From: UBA1672 sp050633325
Lineage (GTDB): Bacteria; Pseudomonadota; Alphaproteobacteria; Micavibrionales; Micavibrionaceae
Length of the DNA stretch: 24,732 nucleotides
Direction of reading: 5' to 3'
NCBI GenBank assembly: GCA_050633325.1
Contig: JBOEGH010000024.1
Coordinates: 1-24,732, forward strand
Notes under the pieces: model-generated
Databases searched by the model: none
The model's input: only the letters and a program-made list of their open reading frames with translations
Told to the model about the DNA's origin: nothing
Part shown: positions 20,474-24,732 of the stretch, piece by piece
Position numbering within the stretch: the stretch's first letter is position 1
How the letters are laid out: every line of letters begins with the position of its first letter
Position numbers and translations under genes: made by a program

Positions 20474-21374
20474 TTATCGAAATCATCCATTTCTCTGAGT
20501 ATTTATTTATAAATGGCTTGGTTGGATCAAGAATACGGCTCCCACCACGTTGAGCGTACTGTTCCCACTTTGCTATCTCTGATCTTTCTATGCCCATTAC
20601 TTCATCAAGAATGTACCCTGCCCTAACTTTATAAATCGGCTTTTGTGCATTGTTTACTGAGGATATTATATCTTCTATGTAATCGCGAGCGTTCTCTTTC
20701 CAAACATCTATTATGTGTGATATGCCTCCGCATAATTCTGGTTTTTCAAGCATATCCAAAAAGGTTTGTCCTATTGTCGATATTCTTGCGTAAGTTCCTT
20801 TGACGTTAATATGCTCACCCCAATTCTTTGTTGAGTAGTTTTCAACTTTTCTTTTTCTGACGATGTGAGGATGGTGTGTGATTGTAAGGCGCAAAAATTC
20901 GTCATTCTTTATATTTGCAATCGAACATCCGTAATCGTTGTTCATTTTCTCTTCGATCAAGTTTTTGATTAAAGGGTTGGCCGGTGTGGTTATGTGGAGC
21001 GCTTCAGGTCTTCGATCTGTAAGGCCGTATCGTTGCATAGCAGATAGATGTGATATGTAGCAAAAAGGATCAGCTAAGCATGTTATATCGTCAGCGGGTA
21101 AATCTGGGATAGAAAGCACACGGTATGTGTTCGGATAATCTTGATCTCGATTTATGATTTGCGCTTTAATAAGAAGGTTTCTTGCTCTTCTGTATGCGGC
21201 GACAGATAAATCTTTATTTCTTAAATATAATCCTTCTGGATTCTTGTAGATGTTTTTAAGAACAAAAAATAATTCGTAATCACGGAATACAGGTTTTTCA
21301 CCCTCTTCCAGTTTCGTTGCAAGAGCGTGTGCCACGCGTGTTAGCTTAACTGTATAGCTTATGTGTCTTTCCAT
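20466..21374 (-). CDS. abiEi: AbiEi-family antitoxin and transcriptional repressor
   Basis: I chose MERHISYTVK at 21374, since a GGTGG lies 5 nt upstream; an ATG at 21389 adds five residues. The product is 302 residues. A winged-helix N-terminal part (about 30-95) is followed by the AbiEi-type C-terminal domain: DPFCYISHLSAMQRYGLTD, ALHITTP, and YARISTIGQTFLDMLEKP. This type of antitoxin neutralises AbiEii without direct tight binding and represses its operon through inverted repeats upstream. The 5' flank runs into a gap of unknown bases that is itself bordered by inverted arms, so the operator is probably there. Confidence 0.88.
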   Translation of the reverse strand: MERHISYTVKLTRVAHALATKLEEGEKPVFRDYELFFVLKNIYKNPEGLYLRNKDLSVAAYRRARNLLIKAQIINRDQDYPNTYRVLSIPDLPADDITCLADPFCYISHLSAMQRYGLTDRRPEALHITTPANPLIKNLIEEKMNNDYGCSIANIKNDEFLRLTITHHPHIVRKRKVENYSTKNWGEHINVKGTYARISTIGQTFLDMLEKPELCGGISHIIDVWKENARDYIEDIISSVNNAQKPIYKVRAGYILDEVMGIERSEIAKWEQYAQRGGSRILDPTKPFINKYSEKWMISINV

Positions 21375-21401
21375 TATACCACCATGCATTATATATACGT
21401 C

Positions 21402-21493
21402 NNNNNNNNNNNNNNNNNNNNNNNNNNNNNNNNNNNNNNNNNNNNNNNNNNNNNNNNNNNNNNNNNNNNNNNNNNNNNNNNNNNNNNNNNNNN
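21402..21493. other. 92-base assembly gap inside an inverted repeat
   Basis: This is a run of 92 N. The left edge ends TATATACGTC (21392-21401) and the right edge begins, after one G, GACGTATATA (21495-21504), an exact reverse complement. The gap therefore sits between inverted arms upstream of abiEi and probably hides a hairpin or palindromic operator and the abiE promoter. Its true length is unknown. Confidence 0.85.
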
Positions 21494-21568
21494 GGACGTA
21501 TATAATCGCTTATTGCTCTATTGTATCAAAGAATAGAAATCTGTCAAGTGTTTAGTTATCTAGCTTTA

Positions 21569-22342
21569 TTACTCTTTGATTTCAAAGATTTTACCATATG
21601 GATCAAAATCTAAACATTCATATCGTCCTAACCCATTTGGATATCCAAGTTGATTGGAAATGATTTTTGTACTGCCAATAACTTGTTCGTCACATTCATG
21701 AGTATGACCATAAATCCAGTAATCGGGTCTATATTGCTCAATGATACTTATCATGTCCAAAGAATTAAAAGCAGGTATTAACGGGCTAGACTTATGTAAT
21801 GAATCAATTTTCTCAACAGGTGCATGATGACTAATAACAACATGCTTGCCTGTAGGTGTTTGCTCAAACCAGTTTTGAAGTTCTTGAACATAATGCTTGT
21901 GCAAATTAACACTGTGTTCTGGCGATAGTCGGTTCCCTGTTTCGTCATAAATCAAATTAAAGTCATTCATTTTCTCTTTAGCGTTCATCATAGCAAGTGG
22001 ATCATTATTAAAATCAGTCCACATTGTGCCGCCAAAAAAATGTACCCCATCAATGCAAAGAGATTCATCATTGAGAAATGTAACCTGAGGCAGCTTATCG
22101 GAAAGCCACTGTTTAAATTTTTCATTTTCAGTGTTGATGGGGTTTTGAGTGTAATACTCGTGATTTCCTGCAACATAGATAACAGGCTTTTTCCAGTCAG
22201 ACAAAAGTCGTCGTAAGGGACTAAAATTACTGAAGCTAATTATATCACCCGCTAAAATTAAAATATCACCGTCAATATCTTCTGGAATGAACCAATCATG
22301 TTCAAATTCGAGATGCAGATCACTGTAAGTAATAATTTTCAT
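21569..22342 (-). CDS. calcineurin-like metallophosphoesterase
   Basis: The 257-residue protein has all five signature motifs of the family in order: SDLHLE (D8, H10), LAGDI (D33), AGNHEYY (N60, H61), VISHHAP (H172, H173) and YGHTHE (H213, H215). These bind two metal ions and hydrolyse phosphoesters; the substrate cannot be read from sequence. There is no signal peptide, so it is cytoplasmic. It is divergent from the zinc-ribbon gene at 22431, with an 88-bp shared control region. In defence islands such enzymes can process nucleic acid or nucleotides, but here that is only context. Confidence 0.88.
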   Translation of the reverse strand: MKIITYSDLHLEFEHDWFIPEDIDGDILILAGDIISFSNFSPLRRLLSDWKKPVIYVAGNHEYYTQNPINTENEKFKQWLSDKLPQVTFLNDESLCIDGVHFFGGTMWTDFNNDPLAMMNAKEKMNDFNLIYDETGNRLSPEHSVNLHKHYVQELQNWFEQTPTGKHVVISHHAPVEKIDSLHKSSPLIPAFNSLDMISIIEQYRPDYWIYGHTHECDEQVIGSTKIISNQLGYPNGLGRYECLDFDPYGKIFEIKE

Positions 22343-22362
22343 GGTACGTCTTAATTTAGATA

Positions 22363-22394
22363 ATGTTATAGTTGCGCGATATAGATGTTATAAC
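22363..22394. promoter_or_regulatory. paired repeats in the divergent control region
   Basis: ATGTTATA occurs at 22363-22370 and again at 22385-22392, start to start 22 bp, about two helical turns. The second copy is part of a palindrome GTTATAAC (22387-22394). The only space between the divergent phosphoesterase and zinc-ribbon genes is 22343-22430, so a common regulator site is plausible. Confidence 0.4.
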
Positions 22395-22430
22395 GCATTA
22401 ATTGACCATAAGCATTGTAAAAGAGGACAT

Positions 22431-23174
22431 ATGACATTTGAAGAGGCATTAGGGCTTTTTGGTTTGAGCAGGATACCGTCTGAGGCCGTTTTGAAGGTCT
22501 TGAGAAATGACGCGGTAAAAGACGCAATCGAAGCCAAAGACGAAGACCGCCAGAAAGAAATTCATCGAGCTTTTGCAGTTCTTACGGGCAAAGAAGATGC
22601 CGAGCTGAAAGTTGGTCAAGGCTCTGAGAGCGCCGGACCAACAGGTTTCGTGAAAGCTGTATGCAGCGAGCATAAAGATAAGCCCTTTGTCTTGGAATGG
22701 AATAAGGCCAAGAAATTCCCCTTTGATAGTGCTGATGTGATTGTCATGGGCAATCCGCAAACGCTTGAATGGGATCATGACGTGGACGGCTATGTAAGAG
22801 TGGATTACGCAGGCAAGCGATTTAATTACGATGATAAAGATTATAGCAAGGCAGACGGAAGTCCGTTTGATGTGCATGGTGATAACTGGAAATCCAGTTT
22901 TGAGGCAGAAGTAGATTTTGAAATCGGGGCATCCTGCCCGTGTTGTAACTCCCCTGTTCTGCAATGGTGTGAATCTTGTGACACAATTTTTTGTCACAAG
23001 CTCAAAGATGATTACCCTTCGCAGTCTTATAATTGCCCGAGCTGTAATGCATCTTACGGATGGGGCGAAGGTTTCGGTACACCGATCAGGCGCGTGTTTG
23101 ATGGTAAGCACCTTAGATCACTCACGGCTGAAGAGCGCAAGAGCCTGACCAATACCAAGCTGCTAAAAAAGTAA
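22431..23174 (+). CDS. zinc-ribbon protein with degenerate J-like N-terminus
   Basis: I chose the ATG at 22431 with AGAGGA 5 nt upstream; an upstream frame to 22341 overlaps the divergent gene. The product is 247 residues. The N-terminal 50 residues (TFEEALGLFGLSRIPSEAVL) resemble the first helices of the J domain at 415 but lack HPD, and resemble the C-terminus of the next gene. The middle part is unrecognised. The C-terminal third has paired Cys motifs: CPCC (169-172), CESC (180-183), C188 and CPSC (202-205), so probably two zinc sites. It lies 11 bp before the membrane-protein gene, likely in one operon. Confidence 0.75.
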   Translation: MTFEEALGLFGLSRIPSEAVLKVLRNDAVKDAIEAKDEDRQKEIHRAFAVLTGKEDAELKVGQGSESAGPTGFVKAVCSEHKDKPFVLEWNKAKKFPFDSADVIVMGNPQTLEWDHDVDGYVRVDYAGKRFNYDDKDYSKADGSPFDVHGDNWKSSFEAEVDFEIGASCPCCNSPVLQWCESCDTIFCHKLKDDYPSQSYNCPSCNASYGWGEGFGTPIRRVFDGKHLRSLTAEERKSLTNTKLLKK

Positions 23175-23185
23175 GGGCGCACCAT

Positions 23186-24292
23186 ATGCCCGGAGCGATT
23201 GTTCTCGTTATTCTTGGTTATATCCTCTACGGCATCTATTGGGTGATTGTAAATTACTGGCCGTTCGTTTTGGCAGGCGCGGCGGCAATTTGGGCAGTGC
23301 CCAAAATCGCCCGCTTTGTATCAAAGACATGGAAAAGCTATCAGGAACGACTGGCCGAGCATAAAAGACTAGAGAGCGAGCAGAATGATTTGTTCTTACG
23401 GTTTTCTGATAAGCCTATAACAATGCGTTCCTTTCATCCCATATATTTCCTGTTTGTGATGATCGGGTTTTTCGTGGCCGCACATGCGGTAAGCGAAGCC
23501 CATGACTTTGCACGGCACGAGGGATGGATTAGAGAAATCCCAAGAGATTACCGTGACGTTCAATATGTGATTTGGGCTGCCCTTTTCTGTCTTGTCACGA
23601 TCAGTGTCTTTAGCATCATTACGAAGATTATAAGCAGGCTTGTGCCTGCCTTAAATTTCTACCCCTCATACGGCCAGTTGTTAAAACAGGCGCATAAAAT
23701 AAACTCGCCGCGTGAGGCTTTGGAGATTGCACCGTCATTACGCGCCGCTTCAAAATATCATGTCAGATCACCCTATGATCTTTTTGTGTTTGCACATGCC
23801 CTCCTCTCGAAATCCGATGATACAGCTTTCTATAAAAATGCCCGCCTTCACGATGCGCTGAATTTTTTAGAAAGACATTTTCCTCAATCCTATGCAGATG
23901 AAAATTTCAGACGCAAATACTGGAATTATGCTCGCCATATTTTTAAGCTTTTGCATTTTCGTGAAGTCCCGAATATTGAAAATTCATTCTTCGCCCTGCC
24001 CTACGCGCAAGATGAAAAAGTCAAAGAAGAAGAGCTGAAAGAACGCCTCAAAACAGAGCGTGAAAAATTCCAAAATGAACCCGTTACCGTCTGGTCAAAA
24101 TTACCCGATCAAATCACTTTGGATGATGCCCTTGAGATTGTCGGCCTTAACGAAGTGCCCCCCTTAAAGATACTCCATAAACTTCATTTGGCAGTAGAAC
24201 AAGATCACAAAGGCGATCCCAAAAAACAGAAACTCACAGCCAAGGCCTTCGAGATTTTAGGCTGCGTAGCCGTCCAAAAAGAAATGGCATAG
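23186..24292 (+). CDS. multi-pass membrane protein with C-terminal J-like segment
   Basis: The 368-residue protein starts at an ATG with AAGGG about 8 nt upstream. Four likely membrane helices lie at about 4-24, 26-46, 85-105 and 125-148, in two hairpins. A large cytoplasmic helical part follows (about 150-300). The last 55 residues (ITLDDALEIVGLNEVPPLKI) match the N-terminus of the preceding protein and the J-domain first helix, without HPD. The pairing of a zinc-ribbon protein and a membrane protein that share this module suggests they work together, perhaps by contacting the same partner. No function is known to me. Confidence 0.75.
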   Translation: MPGAIVLVILGYILYGIYWVIVNYWPFVLAGAAAIWAVPKIARFVSKTWKSYQERLAEHKRLESEQNDLFLRFSDKPITMRSFHPIYFLFVMIGFFVAAHAVSEAHDFARHEGWIREIPRDYRDVQYVIWAALFCLVTISVFSIITKIISRLVPALNFYPSYGQLLKQAHKINSPREALEIAPSLRAASKYHVRSPYDLFVFAHALLSKSDDTAFYKNARLHDALNFLERHFPQSYADENFRRKYWNYARHIFKLLHFREVPNIENSFFALPYAQDEKVKEEELKERLKTEREKFQNEPVTVWSKLPDQITLDDALEIVGLNEVPPLKILHKLHLAVEQDHKGDPKKQKLTAKAFEILGCVAVQKEMA

Positions 24293-24732
24293 CCCAAAAG
24301 TTAGGGCGACGCTTTTCGTGTTTTTGTCCCTCGTGTAAAACCTGAAATGCATTGTATATCAATGGATAGACAAGAGTTTAATCAAATAAAGAAGCGCCAC
24401 AAACGAAACAGTGAGTCTCTTAAGTAAAAAGCGTATGTTTATGTAGCTGAAGTGGTTTTTGAAGTGTAGGGAATTACGATTCTAAGTGTTTTGAAAAGAG
24501 GTCTGCGCCCTCTTCCACTGCCGTTTTATGAATCAACATTTCCAGCTTACATCGACGCCCCCGCCTATCTCAATAGCCTTGCTCGCCCCTGCCCGCATAA
24601 ACGTGTTGGGGCAAGTAAATTCCGTTTTACGGAACAAGTCTGTGAAGTCGGTTTCTAACGATTGATCGTCATACCGCAGACGCGGGTTTTAGATATGACG
24701 CTCGCCGCTAGGCAAGGTTTCATGAACGGGGC
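24293..24732. other. intergenic region before the circular join
   Basis: There is no convincing gene. It contains a perfect hairpin TTCCGT-TTT-ACGGAA (24619-24633), GC-rich stretches, and a 21-codon minus-strand frame (24474-24539) too short to call. Through the join it continues into the 5' flank of the gene at 62. It may carry the promoter of that operon, but I could not choose one. Confidence 0.5.

Noticed and set aside
22449..23111. 220-codon minus-strand frame
   Set aside because: It is antisense to the zinc-ribbon gene, has no domain signature and no ribosome site.
24474..24539. 21-codon minus-strand frame (MLIHKTAVEEG...)
   Set aside because: It has no ribosome site and an in-frame stop a few codons upstream. 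It might be a gene remnant, but cannot be supported.

Overview
The window is almost certainly one complete circular plasmid of about 24.7 kb. Its first 22 bases are repeated exactly as its last 22 bases (the usual overlap left when a circle is assembled), and one run of genes reads across that join. It has no chromosomal housekeeping genes, rRNA or tRNA. The host is most likely an alphaproteobacterium, because the initiator is of the RepC family, which is typical of alphaproteobacterial repABC-type plasmids. Base composition is AT-leaning, so a low-GC lineage is likely. I cannot name the genus.

Backbone (about 22431 through the join to 10787). A cluster of plus-strand hypothetical genes runs 22431-24292 and 62-1445: a zinc-ribbon protein, a four-helix membrane protein, an unknown small protein, a true J-domain protein and another unknown. 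It ends at a bidirectional terminator facing a minus-strand gene for a helix-turn-helix/coiled-coil/membrane-anchor protein (1485-2165). The replication control region (2166-2777) follows. It holds a dense field of TTGCACA/TGTGCA sites, two DnaA-like boxes, divergent promoters, a likely antisense RNA of about 57 nt and an attenuator hairpin in front of repC (2778-4166). There is no repA/repB or other partition gene. Stability is instead served by a DinJ/YafQ-type toxin-antitoxin pair (4220-4751) and an AbiEi/AbiEii pair (19589-21374). The transfer module has a VirD4/TraG-type coupling protein (5079-7148), a TraD/MobC-like accessory protein (8222-8575), an oriT-like site with the TAAGTGCGCC core of the RSF1010/MobQ class (8685-8722) and a MobQ relaxase (8979-10787). 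No mating-pair-formation genes are present, so the plasmid looks mobilizable rather than self-transmissible.

Accessory region (about 7149-8115 and 10784-22342). These genes look like defence or competition cargo: an Abi-like HEPN protein next to an Xre-type regulator, an HNH nuclease with a long C-terminal extension translationally coupled to the relaxase, a DUF4259-SUKH fusion resembling immunity proteins, an 830-residue protein made largely of six tandem modules of 88-91 residues, an unknown 128-residue protein, and a three-gene operon of AbiEi antitoxin, AbiEii nucleotidyltransferase toxin and a secreted pentapeptide-repeat protein. A calcineurin-type phosphoesterase closes the block. A 92-base run of N lies upstream of the AbiE operon, exactly between inverted-repeat arms.

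The most promising undescribed element is the six-module repeat protein with its upstream small ORF and DUF4259-SUKH neighbour (12681-16837). The repC leader, with its antisense RNA and the TTGCACA field, is the most interesting regulatory region.
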